Positions 1-8,791 of a stretch of DNA of 64,000 nucleotides are shown here, piece after piece. Under the pieces are notes generated by a model. It did not search any database, had not been told where the DNA came from, and saw nothing but the letters and a program-made list of their open reading frames with translations. Position 1 is the first letter of the stretch. Each line of letters begins with the position of its first letter. Origin of the DNA: an uncultured Oscillospiraceae bacterium (GTDB lineage: Bacteria; Bacillota; Clostridia; Oscillospirales; Acutalibacteraceae). A program made the translations under genes and the position numbers. The stretch lies in the NCBI GenBank assembly GCA_900539845.1, contig UQDP01000009.1, forward strand, positions 22,740 to 86,739, read 5' to 3'.

Positions 1-1
1 T

Positions 2-424
2 AATATGATGACGTATGATATCTTTGATCAGGATGGCCAGCATTCAAGCTTCTGGAGCTGCGCCGTGCAGGGCGTTGCATATTTGGAATCCGTGGGCTTC
101 ACAAGAGATCAGATCAATATAGGAATCCCGTTTTACGGAACGCAGACGGACGCGCTTATGGAACAGTATATTTATAAGGATATACAGAATTACGGATATT
201 TTGATAATACATATACCTTTAATTCTTATTTTAACGGTGAACCTACACAGGTTTATTTCAATTCGGCAGCGCTTGTGCGCGATAAGACGGCGTACGCGGT
301 TTTAAGTGACTGCGGCGGAATTATGGCTTGGCATTTTTCGTGCGATACCGATTACGCGTCCGAATACGCACTGTGGCGCGCCGTATATGACGCGGAAGAT
401 CAGTTCGGAGGTGCTCAGCAATGA
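2..424 (+). CDS. Glycoside hydrolase family 18-like protein, C-terminal part only
   Basis: The gene enters from the left edge; about 140 codons are visible and the N-terminus is missing. The visible part opens with an MTYD motif, then has GIPFYG and, near the end, GIMAWHFSCDTD. These match the last three beta strands of the GH18 (chitinase/spore cortex hydrolase-like) TIM barrel, including the usual Trp of the final strand. The catalytic DxxDxE motif would lie upstream of base 1 and cannot be checked, so activity is unknown. The stop overlaps the next gene's start (ATGA), so the two are probably translated together. Family call fairly sure; substrate unknown. Confidence 0.75.
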   Translation, partial: NMMTYDIFDQDGQHSSFWSCAVQGVAYLESVGFTRDQINIGIPFYGTQTDALMEQYIYKDIQNYGYFDNTYTFNSYFNGEPTQVYFNSAALVRDKTAYAVLSDCGGIMAWHFSCDTDYASEYALWRAVYDAEDQFGGAQQ

Positions 425-1407
425 AAAAAATTTTGAAAGCAAACGCAATGAATGCCGCAGCCTTTTCCGTTGTGTTTTATGTTTTTTCAATGTTTCTCAC
501 CCTTGATGTTTACTGTAAAAATCAAGTCACGCCCGAGACGCCGCTTTATAATATTGCCGGCCTGCCGTTTCTGCGTATGGAATTTGTTTTAATCGTTTTT
601 GCGCTGGCTTTTGCTGCCGGCATACTGCTTGCCGCGCTGCTGAAAACGTTCGGCAGGACTCTGCTGCCATTCTCACTCGGCTGCCTTGGCTTGATCAGTG
701 TGTTTATGTTTGTTTTTGATGTGAACACGATGCAGATATTCAGCCCCACGATGAGAATCAGCCATGTCATTATGACGGTGTCGCGCGTGCTCGCGATCAT
801 GGCGGGCGCAAGCGGAATATTCACAGGCGTTTGCGCTGCATTTCTTTCCTCATCCGTCATATCGAAAAAACCGGCTGCCGCTGCCGGCTTGTGCGCCCTT
901 CTGTGCAGTGTTTTCACCAATGCGGAAAATCTGCAGACTCTGCTTTATCTGCTTTGTGCGGCATTGCTTCTTGCAGGCGCGCTGCTCGCTGATTTTTTTC
1001 CTTCCGAAAAAGCTTTAAGACCTGTTTTGCTCAAAAAAGGAAGCGCCGCTTCATCCGCTTTTGAATTTTTAAGCGTGCTTTCACTCACTGCACTTTACGC
1101 CGTAAGTGAAAGTGTCATCCTTAATAATGCCGGAGCCGGTTATACCGCGCTCACGGTCATACAGGGAATGCTTTTGCTTTTGATCGTATGGCTTTCAGAC
1201 TATAAAAGGTCTTGCCTGCCGGGTGTGTTTGCGGTTTTGCTTGGAGGTGTAACGGGGTATATTCTTGTTCATTACGCGTCCGAAGTGATCACGTATTCTT
1301 CAAACAGAGTGGTTTACGTAGTGGCGTATTTCATTCCGGTGATCTTGCTTATCCTTTCCGCCGTCTTTGCTCTGCTGAGCAAACGCGGCAGCTCCGAAAC
1401 AGCCTGA
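421..1407 (+). CDS. Polytopic membrane protein of unknown function
   Basis: The 328-residue product is almost entirely hydrophobic, with roughly nine or ten predicted membrane helices separated by short loops (for example residues 14-32, 48-70 and 78-98) and a short basic tail. No catalytic or transport signature was recognised. It starts at an ATG overlapping the stop of the upstream GH18-like gene, so it is part of the same operon and may act at the same envelope site. A strong hairpin follows 25 bases after the stop. Reality of the gene is clear from length, overlap and composition; function is not. Confidence 0.75.
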   Translation: MKKILKANAMNAAAFSVVFYVFSMFLTLDVYCKNQVTPETPLYNIAGLPFLRMEFVLIVFALAFAAGILLAALLKTFGRTLLPFSLGCLGLISVFMFVFDVNTMQIFSPTMRISHVIMTVSRVLAIMAGASGIFTGVCAAFLSSSVISKKPAAAAGLCALLCSVFTNAENLQTLLYLLCAALLLAGALLADFFPSEKALRPVLLKKGSAASSAFEFLSVLSLTALYAVSESVILNNAGAGYTALTVIQGMLLLLIVWLSDYKRSCLPGVFAVLLGGVTGYILVHYASEVITYSSNRVVYVVAYFIPVILLILSAVFALLSKRGSSETA

Positions 1408-1431
1408 ACACAGATCTGAAATTACTTGTTA

Positions 1432-1471
1432 AAATGCCTGAAACCTGCTTTGCAGCACGTTTCAGGCATTT
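1432..1471 (+). terminator. Rho-independent terminator after the membrane protein gene
   Basis: Perfect 13-bp stem AAATGCCTGAAAC/GTTTCAGGCATTT with a 14-base loop, followed by TGTCTTT. It ends the operon of the two preceding genes. Confidence 0.8.
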
Positions 1472-1505
1472 GTCTTTACCTGTATAAATTTTTTCAGAAA
1501 AAAAT

Positions 1506-1531
1506 AAAGCCTTGCGTTCAGCAAGGTTTAT
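1506..1531 (-). terminator. Terminator of the XRE regulator gene
   Basis: Stem CCTTGC-ttca-GCAAGG extended by A/T pairs. Read on the minus strand it is followed by CTTTATTTTTTT, a good T-tract, directly after the stop of the minus-strand regulator gene. Confidence 0.7.
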
Positions 1532-1541
1532 GACCCCGTTA

Positions 1542-1877
1542 TCATTTCTCGTTCAGCGCTTTCAGCGTGATCTTTATTGCGTCTTCCACTATTTTAAGCT
1601 GATTGTCATCAAGTGTTAAAAGCAGGCTTTCAATTGCCGGAAACCGATTCGTTTTTTTGCTGCCCAACAGCAGAAAATCCGATGAGGTGCTGAGCGTATT
1701 GCATATCTTTATGATCGTTGAAACGGAAGCCCCGACCTTTCCTCTTTCCAGATCGGATACATACTGAACGGACACATTGATCGCCTCAGCCAGTTTTTCC
1801 TGCGTGTATTCGGCTTTCTGGCGCGCTTCTTTTATTCTTTCTCCTATTTGTATGTTGATTTCCTTTTTTTGGGGCAT
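1542..1877 (-). CDS. XRE-family helix-turn-helix transcriptional regulator
   Basis: The 111-residue protein has a classic N-terminal XRE/Cro fold at about residues 8-65: IGERIKEARQKAEYTQEKLAE, then the recognition helix in VSVQYVSDLERGK. A short C-terminal region (LDDNQLKIVEDAIKITLKAL) may mediate dimerisation. The start is set at the ATG at 1877 because a GAGGTGAT ribosome binding site lies just upstream; two earlier in-frame starts overlap that site. It is divergent from the LPNTG surface-protein gene, and the shared gap has repeated GTGTT(A) motifs, so autoregulation and control of the neighbour are plausible but inferred. Confidence 0.85.
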   Translation of the reverse strand: MPQKKEINIQIGERIKEARQKAEYTQEKLAEAINVSVQYVSDLERGKVGASVSTIIKICNTLSTSSDFLLLGSKKTNRFPAIESLLLTLDDNQLKIVEDAIKITLKALNEK

Positions 1878-1908
1878 TCCCATCACCTCTTACATTTATT
1901 ATAAGAAA

Positions 1909-1963
1909 GTGTTGAAATTTTATAAACAATGTGTTACTTTTATATAAACTAAGCGTATAACAC
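1909..1963. promoter_or_regulatory. Candidate operator region between divergent genes
   Basis: The gap between the XRE gene and the LPNTG gene contains GTGTT at 1909, GTGTTA at 1931 and its inverted copy TAACAC at 1958. Such spaced inverted repeats are typical of binding sites for a dimeric XRE protein. That the adjacent regulator binds here is inference. Confidence 0.4.
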
Positions 1964-2084
1964 TTATAAATGAACGCTTTTATCTGTTACGGCTTTGAAC
2001 GGGGGTGAATATTAAACGAATTTGATTGTTTTTCCGTAAAATAATACAGATTATAATGTGAAGCATTTCTTTAAGGAGGAAATT

Positions 2085-3692
2085 ATGAAAAAACTCAGAA
2101 CAAAATTTGTATGCGCGGTTCTGGCGTTCTGTATGCTGCTGAGCGGAACCGTGGGCGCTTTCGCCGCGGATCCCGCATATACGGCAAAGTATGACTGGAA
2201 AGCCTCAAAGGAGGTTTATTCCGCCATCATTGATGATGCGGATAAGATCCTTGCCGGCGCGGCTTTCAACGCCAACACCGTTCAGGAAATGTGGAAGCTC
2301 ATGCCGCAGATAAATGATCTGCTCTCCAATCTGGGGCTGGACCTCGGAACGGGCAAGGCGGAATATTATGTTGACGCCGATGAAAAGATTTTTGCCGATC
2401 TTCCTGCATATGCGGAAGCTAATTCCATCGAAACGGTGAATACCGATGTGCTTCAGTCTTATTTTGCCGAGCATCCGGCTCCGATTGGTTCAGCCGATGA
2501 TTTCAAGATCGCAGTAAAAGCTTTTGTAAATAAACTTATCAGCAATGAGCTTTGTATGATTTTGTTTTTAGTGATAGGATTTGCAGGAGAAATAGACTGG
2601 ACTGTTGAGGAGACTTACGATTATTATCGCTCGCTGTTTGGTTCGGTAGATGACATTTGCGAAGTGCTCGGCGTCAATCAGGAGATGTCACTTTATGACG
2701 CTTATGATCTGGAAGGAATCTCTCAAAGCGAATCGGATCTGCAGACCGCACCCGATGTTGCAAGGTATATAAACAATATCGTTGATACCCTTATTCCGAA
2801 TACGGTTGATAAGGCCGTCGGCATTATTCAGAATGTTATGCTTCCCGAAAACAGCGCAAAGCTTTACAGTGCTGTCAGCAATATCATCACAAAGCTCGGC
2901 GAAATGATCCCGAACCTTGAAACCAATCTCGGCGCTTTGGGCATGCAGCTGGATCTTTCCGCGATCAAAGATATATTAGCTCCCATCAGTAACGCCGTTA
3001 AGAATCTTCCTCTGAACGAAGACGGCTCTATTGACTGGAATCCCGCGCTTGAATATCTGATCAATAAGGTAATTTTGCCTGAGTTAGCCGGAATAGATCT
3101 CAATGCAATCAGCTTCGGCGAGGGCGGCAACGGCATACTGAAATTCAGCGCTGTAAATCCTGATAATCTGGCGCAGGCTGCCGATACAACGGACGCGCTG
3201 AATGTGGCCATGCATTATCTCTACGAAAATATAAATGCAAATAAAGAGACAATCGATACGCTGATTGAACTTATTTTGCCTCCGCTCAATGTAACACTGC
3301 CGCAGGAGGTAACGGATATCCTTAATATGGTAACTACCAATACGGAGAGCGATGCAGTATGGAATATCTACAGCATGCTGCACGTAGCTGCGGGTTATGA
3401 AGCACCCGTTATGCCGGAGGATCCGAATCAGCCGTCAGACCCGAGCGACCCGACAGATCCGTCTGAACCCACGCCTGACGATCCCGGTAATACGGATACC
3501 CCGTCAGACAACAGCGGAAATAAAACGGACGACGGCAGAAAAACAGACGTGAACAACAAAAACACAGCGAATCCCAAACTGCCGAACACGGGCGCTGAGG
3601 AAATGGGCGCCCTGTTCGTTATCATTCCGATAGCCGCGGCAGGTGCATTTATGCTTGTTGCTGCTCTCAGAAAAAGAGCGCTTGAAAAATAA
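2085..3692 (+). CDS. Secreted LPNTG-anchored surface protein
   Basis: The 535-residue protein has a signal peptide (MKKLRTKF, hydrophobic core, cleavage after AFAA), a mostly helical, acidic body of about 400 residues without a recognised domain, a Pro/Asp/Ser/Thr-rich wall-spanning linker at about residues 450-495, then LPNTG, a hydrophobic segment and the basic tail RKRALEK. This is the standard sortase A-type sorting signal, so the protein is probably covalently attached to peptidoglycan. The ATG at 2085 is chosen over an upstream GTG because TTAAGGAGG precedes it at proper spacing. Function of the body is unknown. Confidence 0.85.
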   Translation: MKKLRTKFVCAVLAFCMLLSGTVGAFAADPAYTAKYDWKASKEVYSAIIDDADKILAGAAFNANTVQEMWKLMPQINDLLSNLGLDLGTGKAEYYVDADEKIFADLPAYAEANSIETVNTDVLQSYFAEHPAPIGSADDFKIAVKAFVNKLISNELCMILFLVIGFAGEIDWTVEETYDYYRSLFGSVDDICEVLGVNQEMSLYDAYDLEGISQSESDLQTAPDVARYINNIVDTLIPNTVDKAVGIIQNVMLPENSAKLYSAVSNIITKLGEMIPNLETNLGALGMQLDLSAIKDILAPISNAVKNLPLNEDGSIDWNPALEYLINKVILPELAGIDLNAISFGEGGNGILKFSAVNPDNLAQAADTTDALNVAMHYLYENINANKETIDTLIELILPPLNVTLPQEVTDILNMVTTNTESDAVWNIYSMLHVAAGYEAPVMPEDPNQPSDPSDPTDPSEPTPDDPGNTDTPSDNSGNKTDDGRKTDVNNKNTANPKLPNTGAEEMGALFVIIPIAAAGAFMLVAALRKRALEK

Positions 3693-3730
3693 GTTTTTGA
3701 AAAAGTAACACCATACTTTTTCTCTCCTTT

Positions 3731-3756
3731 GCGGCGGGCGTGCTCCCGCCCGCCGC
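3731..3756 (+). terminator. GC-rich hairpin after the LPNTG gene
   Basis: Perfect 10-bp stem GCGGCGGGCG/CGCCCGCCGC with a 6-base loop, 38 bases after the stop. It lacks a clear T-tract, so it may act as an mRNA-stabilising 3' end or a weak terminator. Confidence 0.5.
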
Positions 3757-3800
3757 GATAGTTTCCGTTCAAAGCAAACAGAAAACCGTTAAAAATCAAA

Positions 3801-3836
3801 AATCCCGTGCGTGGAAATCTGTTCCCACACGGGATT
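3801..3836 (-). terminator. Terminator of the acidic hypothetical gene
   Basis: Stem AATCCCGTG/CACGGGATT. In minus-strand sense it is followed by TTTGATTTTTAAC. It lies just past the stop of the minus-strand gene ending at 3863 and may serve both directions. Confidence 0.7.
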
Positions 3837-3862
3837 CCTTTTATACGTTCGGACTGATACGG

Positions 3863-4438
3863 TCAGCAGACCATTCCGCCCTCTATCCAGCCGATCGCGC
3901 TCGAATATTCATCTTTATAAGAATCAAGTCTTTCCGAATTGGCGTCAACAAACGCAAGAAACTCATCCGTGTCTTCAAAGTCAAACGTGAAATCCTGCTC
4001 AAAATCATATGTGGCGGTGAACATCATATCAAAGATATCGTCGGGAGAATAATCCTCAAGCATTTTGTCCGCCGCAAGCTCCGTCACGCGGTCAAGAGCG
4101 TTTTTCGCCGTGGCTTCAAGATCGGCTCTGTCTGTTTCAATCTCACTGTCTTTTTCGCAGTATTCAAAAATATCCTCTTCTGTGAAGCCTGCCTTTTCAA
4201 TATAGTCAACGGCGTCTTCAAAGCCGGTCTCGTTTACTTCGTCAAAGACCCTGTACGCAAATTCTCCCAAAAGATTCTGAAGCGCCACCGCCTTGAATAT
4301 GCAGTCGATCTCGTTTCCGGGCTCGTCCGTAACAACAAAGCCGTCCTCCTTAAACTGTTCCCATATAAGGCTGTAAAAGATCGAATATTTCGGTGTCTCG
4401 TCAAATATTGCTTCGTAAATGTAAGAGTTGATATCCAT
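3863..4438 (-). CDS. Acidic hypothetical protein
   Basis: The product is 191 residues, strongly acidic (many Asp/Glu), with no signal peptide or membrane segment, so probably cytoplasmic. No domain was recognised. The start at 4438 (MDINSYIYEAIFDET) is preferred because AAAGGAG lies about 8 bases upstream; a start nine codons earlier has no such site. It stands alone, divergent from the epimerase-like gene, with its own terminator. Gene reality is good; function unknown. Confidence 0.7.
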   Translation of the reverse strand: MDINSYIYEAIFDETPKYSIFYSLIWEQFKEDGFVVTDEPGNEIDCIFKAVALQNLLGEFAYRVFDEVNETGFEDAVDYIEKAGFTEEDIFEYCEKDSEIETDRADLEATAKNALDRVTELAADKMLEDYSPDDIFDMMFTATYDFEQDFTFDFEDTDEFLAFVDANSERLDSYKDEYSSAIGWIEGGMVC

Positions 4439-4489
4439 GAAGTATTCTCCTTTTTCATTTGACATTGCTATTTTATATCATAGCTATTG

Positions 4490-4541
4490 TATATCATTAT
4501 GTTAACATTTTCAATATTGCAATGGAAAATATAATGATATA
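4490..4541. promoter_or_regulatory. Inverted repeat in a divergent promoter region
   Basis: Perfect 11-bp inverted repeat TATATCATTAT/ATAATGATATA separated by 30 bases, midway between two divergent genes. Each arm contains a -10-like TATAAT or TATATC core, so it may be two mirror-image promoters or one operator. Inference only. Confidence 0.4.
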
Positions 4542-4579
4542 TAATTATAATGATTATTATTAAATTAAAAGGTGTGCTT

Positions 4580-5449
4580 ATGACGGCTGTACTTTCAAGC
4601 GAAAGCGTAAAAGTTGTTTGCCTTAAAGAGGGCGCAATGCTTCATTCACTGGTGAAAGATAATGTTGAATATCTGTGGCAGGGCGATAAAAACTATTGGG
4701 GAGGTCAGGCGCCCGTCTGTTTCCCGATAACGGGGGTGCTGAGAAATTCAAGATCTGCGGCGTTCGGCAGGGAATGCTGTATGAAGCGCCACGGTATCGC
4801 AAGAATCAATCCTTTTGAAATAAAGGAGCAGGGCGGAAATTTTGTGTGCTTCGTTCAGAATTCGAGCGGGGAAACCAAAAAAGCTTTTCCGTTTGATTAT
4901 TCTCTTGAAATCCGTTACACCGTGCTGCAGAATACGGTAACGACGCGCTACACGGTAAAAAACACGGGAACAGATAAGCTGCCCTTTGTTATCGGCGGTC
5001 ATCCCGCTTTCAACTGCCCGCTTGAAAAAGGTGAAGCGTTTGAGGATTACTCGGTCGAGTTTTCACAGCCCGTCACGCAGAAATGTCTGCGCCCGGATGT
5101 TCAAACAGGGCTTATCGACATTTCAAAAAGATATGATGTGCTCGATTCGCCGAACAGGATCGATATGGATCATTCCCTGTTTGAGCAGGACGCCATGGTC
5201 TTTGACGGCATCAAGCCTAAAACTGCGGTGCTGAGCGCCGGCGGCAGGGGAGTGCGTGTTGATTATCAGGATTTTGAAAATCTGCTTATATGGTCTTCGT
5301 CAAACGGCGGCAATTTTGTTGCGCTGGAGCCTTGGACGGGGATCTCAACCTGTTCCGATGAGGACGATATATTTGAACACAAACGCGGAATGACGGTGCT
5401 TGAACCGAACTGTGAAGCCTCTTTTCAGTTTAAAATTACTTTGATATAG
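4580..5449 (+). CDS. Aldose 1-epimerase (galactose mutarotase-like) family protein
   Basis: This 289-residue protein belongs to the LacX-like branch of the mutarotase fold, which interconverts alpha and beta anomers of hexoses. Visible signatures are GAMLHSL near the start, CFPITGVLRN around residue 50, GGHPAFNCP around residue 140 with the proton-donating His, and ALEPWTG around residue 250 with the catalytic base Glu. The ATG at 4580 follows AAAAGGTG; an upstream in-frame ATG has no site. nadE begins 7 bases after the stop, so the two are co-transcribed, though no pathway link is obvious. The precise sugar is unknown. Confidence 0.85.
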   Translation: MTAVLSSESVKVVCLKEGAMLHSLVKDNVEYLWQGDKNYWGGQAPVCFPITGVLRNSRSAAFGRECCMKRHGIARINPFEIKEQGGNFVCFVQNSSGETKKAFPFDYSLEIRYTVLQNTVTTRYTVKNTGTDKLPFVIGGHPAFNCPLEKGEAFEDYSVEFSQPVTQKCLRPDVQTGLIDISKRYDVLDSPNRIDMDHSLFEQDAMVFDGIKPKTAVLSAGGRGVRVDYQDFENLLIWSSSNGGNFVALEPWTGISTCSDEDDIFEHKRGMTVLEPNCEASFQFKITLI

Positions 5450-5456
5450 GTGAAAT

Positions 5457-7376
5457 ATGAATTACGGATTTTTCAGAGCGGCGGCGGCGAGTCTGAAACT
5501 GAGACCCGCCGACCCCGGTTACAACAAAGAGGAGATAAAAAAAGCAATAGACAAGGCGCTTGAGAATCAGGCAAGACTGCTTGTTACGCCGGAGCTTTCC
5601 GTTACCGGCTACACCTGTGCCGATCTCTTTTTTACAAACTCTCTGCTGACATCCGCTGAAAACGCGCTGGCGGATATAGCGGAGTATACCGCCGGCAAAA
5701 ATATTGCCGTGCTCGTCGGTATGCCCGTAAAATACAGAAACAGCCTTTATAACTGTGCTGTGCTTATTGTGAACGGCGCTGTTGCCGGAATCGTACCTAA
5801 AATGCATATTGCCAATTATAACGAGTTTTATGAGAAACGCTGGTTTGCTTCGGGTGCCGATTTTCGTGAGCCTGCGGATATGGATTTCTGCGGATTTGAA
5901 ACCAAGATCGGCAGCCGGCTTTTTGATCTGGGCGGCGGAGCAATACTCGGCATAGAATTGTGCGAGGATCTGTGGGTGCCATGCCCGCCGAGCGGAGAGC
6001 TTGCGCAAAAAGGCGCGAATATAATAGCCAATCTTTCGGCAAGCGATGAATACGCTTCAAAGGCGCAGTATAGGGAGCAGCTTGTGCTGAATCAGTCTGC
6101 GCGCTGCGTGTGCGGCTATGTTTACGCCGGAGCGTCGGTGTTTGAAAGTACAACCGATCTGCTCTTCGGCGGAGCGCTGTTCGCAGCGGAGAACGGCTCG
6201 ATGCTTGCGCAGGGCGAGCGGTTTTTGAGACGGACCAATCTGATCTGTGCCGATATTGATATTGAAAAGCTCAGCGCGCTCAGACTCAAGAATATGTCGT
6301 TTGAAAACAGTGTGAGTCATGCCGAAGCTGTTTGCGCAGAGGTGGAAAACGATCGCAATGATCTGAAATACAGGTTTGTGGACCCGTATCCTTTCGTGCC
6401 GCAGAATGATGAGAAACGCCGCGATCGCTGCAAGGAGATCTTTTCCATTCAGGCGGGCGGGCTCGCCAAACGGCTGGAGCATGTGGGTTCAAACGGAGTC
6501 GTGCTCGGAATCTCGGGAGGTCTGGATTCCACATTGGCGCTGCTTGTCTGCGCCGAGGCAATGCGCCTTACCGGCAAAAGCAATTCAGATATTCTCGGCG
6601 TAACGATGCCCGGCTTCGGCACAACGGACAGAACCCATAACAATGCCGTTCAGCTTATGAAGATGCTTGGCGTTACGGTTAAAGAAGTGGATATCAAAGA
6701 GGCGTGCACGGTTCATATGCGTGATATCGGGCATAACCCGGATATTCACGATATCACTTATGAAAACACACAGGCAAGAGAACGCACCCAAGTGCTCTTT
6801 GACCTCGCAAACAAGCATGGCAAGCTGCTTGTCGGCACGGGCGATCTCAGCGAGCTTGCTATGGGCTGGTGCACATACAATGGAGATCATATGAGCATGT
6901 ACGGCGTGAATGCATCCGTTCCTAAGACGCTTGTGCGATGGCTGGTTGATTATGTAGCTTCGGTCAGCGAGGAAAATACTGCGAAGGTGCTTTATGATAT
7001 TCTGGATACCCCTGTTTCTCCCGAGCTGCTTCCGCCGGATGAAAACGGCAATATCGCACAGAAAACAGAGGAAAATATCGGACCTTATGAACTTCACGAC
7101 TTTTTCCTTTACCATTTTATACGCTTCGGTTTTTCAAAGGCAAAGCTTATTCGTCTTGCGTTCAAGGCGTTTGACGGCAAATATACGAAAGATACGATCA
7201 CACAATGGGCGGATGTGTTCGTGAAGCGCTTTTTCATAAGTCAGTTTAAACGAAGCTGTGTGCCGGATTCACCTAAGGTGGGCTCCGTTTCCCTTTCACC
7301 CAGGGGGGATTGGCGTATGCCGAGCGACGCCTCATTTGCCGCTTATTTAAACGGCTCGGAAGATCATCAATCATAA
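5457..7376 (+). CDS. nadE: Glutamine-dependent NAD+ synthetase
   Basis: The enzyme makes NAD+ from deamido-NAD+, ATP and glutamine, the last step of NAD biosynthesis. The 639-residue length is that of the two-domain form. The N-terminal nitrilase-type glutaminase shows its triad: Glu in TPELSVTGY (~45), Lys in VPKMHIANYNE (~115) and Cys in IELCEDLW (~168). The C-terminal ammonia-dependent synthetase starts near residue 345 with the ATP-binding loop SGGLDS (~353) and continues with GTGDLSELAMGWCTYNGDH. The ATG is preceded by a modest AGGTGAAAT site. The next gene follows after 16 bases with a strong ribosome binding site. Confidence 0.95.
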   Translation: MNYGFFRAAAASLKLRPADPGYNKEEIKKAIDKALENQARLLVTPELSVTGYTCADLFFTNSLLTSAENALADIAEYTAGKNIAVLVGMPVKYRNSLYNCAVLIVNGAVAGIVPKMHIANYNEFYEKRWFASGADFREPADMDFCGFETKIGSRLFDLGGGAILGIELCEDLWVPCPPSGELAQKGANIIANLSASDEYASKAQYREQLVLNQSARCVCGYVYAGASVFESTTDLLFGGALFAAENGSMLAQGERFLRRTNLICADIDIEKLSALRLKNMSFENSVSHAEAVCAEVENDRNDLKYRFVDPYPFVPQNDEKRRDRCKEIFSIQAGGLAKRLEHVGSNGVVLGISGGLDSTLALLVCAEAMRLTGKSNSDILGVTMPGFGTTDRTHNNAVQLMKMLGVTVKEVDIKEACTVHMRDIGHNPDIHDITYENTQARERTQVLFDLANKHGKLLVGTGDLSELAMGWCTYNGDHMSMYGVNASVPKTLVRWLVDYVASVSEENTAKVLYDILDTPVSPELLPPDENGNIAQKTEENIGPYELHDFFLYHFIRFGFSKAKLIRLAFKAFDGKYTKDTITQWADVFVKRFFISQFKRSCVPDSPKVGSVSLSPRGDWRMPSDASFAAYLNGSEDHQS

Positions 7377-7392
7377 TCAGGAGGTAAATTTT

Positions 7393-8103
7393 ATGTCTGA
7401 AGAAAATAGAGATTTTGCAGAGAGCGAAGAAATGAATGTCTCTCAATCGAAAAAGAAAAAACGGATTGTTATTATAACAACGGCTGCCATCGTTGTGATC
7501 GCAGTGGTTGCGGTATGCGTCTGGAAATTCGCTGGAAGCAGCGAAACGGCGGGCGGTGAGAACACTTCCGGCAATACGGTCACCGCTGCCGAAACCACTC
7601 AGCTCACTCCGGGAATCGAAAACGGTGAATTCGTGGAAAGCGCGCCTGCCGCTTCACAGAGCAGCGGATCATCCGGCAACGGCTCGGGCGGAGGCTCTCA
7701 GAGCGGTTCGGGTTCTCAGGGCGGTTCCGGCTCGCAGGATCAGAATCAGTCTGCAGGCGGTTCAGAGAACGGCGGCTCGGATAACGGCGATTCCGAAAAG
7801 GAAGAGCCTGTTTCAAGGTATATAGATGTTGAGATAACCATGCCGAATGACGGCGGTGCTTCGGATAAACTGTTTGTGTATGTAAACGGTGAGCTTCAGA
7901 ATGAGGAAGGCGTTGACGTCAGTATTAACGGTTGGGTATACCGTTTCCGCACGGCAGAGCAGTATGAGGGTGTTGTCAGAGTTGAGGCAAGGCTCCGGAA
8001 TTACGGCACGAGCGCGTCTCAGGTTTCCACCGAAACGGGAGATTCCGTTATGTTCTCCATGCCTCTTGACGGCTCAGAGGAAAATTTCGTGGATCTCGGC
8101 TGA
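7393..8103 (+). CDS. Membrane-anchored protein with Gly/Ser/Gln-rich linker
   Basis: The 236-residue product has a charged N-terminal cytoplasmic tail of about 28 residues (KKKKR just before the membrane), one transmembrane helix (~29-50), an extracellular Gly/Ser/Gln/Asn low-complexity linker (~90-130) and a C-terminal beta-rich domain of about 90 residues starting at RYIDVEITMPN. The layout suggests a single-pass protein presenting a small domain outside the cell. CAGGAGGTAAATTTT precedes the ATG. The domain was not recognised; roles in envelope sensing or binding are possible but unsupported. Confidence 0.75.
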   Translation: MSEENRDFAESEEMNVSQSKKKKRIVIITTAAIVVIAVVAVCVWKFAGSSETAGGENTSGNTVTAAETTQLTPGIENGEFVESAPAASQSSGSSGNGSGGGSQSGSGSQGGSGSQDQNQSAGGSENGGSDNGDSEKEEPVSRYIDVEITMPNDGGASDKLFVYVNGELQNEEGVDVSINGWVYRFRTAEQYEGVVRVEARLRNYGTSASQVSTETGDSVMFSMPLDGSEENFVDLG

Positions 8104-8600
8104 AAAGGATAGAATTACAGACGGAGCGCTCCTTGATCGGAGCGCTTCGTCAGGCTGTCGATAAAGTCGGCTGAACCGCGCAAAGGATAAATTTGTTTGC
8201 AAAATGATGAATTGAAAGGAGCGATGCCCGCATCGCTCCGCTTAAATCTTACAAAGTAATAACCTCGCTCAAGTATTTGAGCGGGGTTGCGCTTTCCGCC
8301 TTTGTCGGCTTTACCGTACCCATGTACGCCTACAAGCCGCCAAATGCGAAATTCAGCTCGATTTCTCGAACCCTGTTCAGCGTGTAGGATACGTATTTTT
8401 CTAAATTTTTGCTTTTTCTACACGCTGCGGAGCGCTCCTTGATCGGAGCGCTCCGTTTTTCGTGCGCATTAAGAATGATTTTGTAAATTTTTGGCTGAAA
8501 TACTGCTTTTTGGTTTGATTTACCGAAAAATCGGTGAATTATATAATTTTACGCTGTTTGAACGGCGGATAATTATATAAAATTATTTTAAATATTAAAA
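8104..8600 (+). repeat. Intergenic region packed with hairpins and a repeated stem-loop
   Basis: No convincing gene lies here. Hairpins read in order: CGGAGCGCTCC-ttgatc-GGAGCGCTTCG at 8122-8149; GGAGCGATG/CATCGCTCC at 8218-8239; AACCTCGCTCAA/TTGAGCGGGGTT at 8261-8288; CAGCGTGTAG/CTACACGCTG at 8378-8427, with a 30-base loop; and a second, nearly identical copy of the first hairpin at 8428-8455 followed by TTTTTCG, which is a good terminator. The repeated hairpin brackets about 330 bases. The rest, to 8600, is AT-rich leader DNA before the nifJ promoter. Confidence 0.6.
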
Positions 8601-8607
8601 ATGTTTA

Positions 8608-8636
8608 TTGAATTATGATATTTGTTGTGTTAAAAT
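8608..8636 (+). promoter_or_regulatory. Candidate sigma-70/A promoter of nifJ
   Basis: TTGAAT and TAAAAT are separated by exactly 17 bases, about 155 bases upstream of the nifJ start. This leaves a long leader that includes a hairpin at 8651-8673. Confidence 0.6.
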
Positions 8637-8650
8637 ATGTGCGGACTGCG

Positions 8651-8673
8651 AAAAGGGCATAGTGCGCCCTTTT
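8651..8673 (+). promoter_or_regulatory. Leader hairpin, possible attenuator of nifJ
   Basis: AAAAGGGC/GCCCTTTT stem with a 7-base loop lies about 10 bases after the expected transcription start. The TTTT of the stem can double as a short T-tract. Whether it attenuates transcription is not shown by the sequence. Confidence 0.35.
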
Positions 8674-8791
8674 GCTATCAGGGGAGAGTATAGGATGTGT
8701 TCTTTGGCCGCGTATCTGCGGCGCGGATTCTTCCCGCTGTCTGAATCTGTAAATTATGAACAAAAGTTCTGTCAGGAGGTAATTGATTAAA

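Noticed and set aside
3740..4462. Open frame of 240 codons on the plus strand
   Set aside because: Antisense to the acidic hypothetical gene, whose ribosome binding site and terminator are clear.
8245..8404. Open frame across the hairpin-rich region before nifJ
   Set aside because: No start with a ribosome binding site; self-complementary segments explain the base pattern better than a protein.
8608..8790. Sixty-codon frame in the nifJ leader
   Set aside because: Its first codon is the -35 box of the predicted nifJ promoter and it has no ribosome binding site; treated as untranslated leader.
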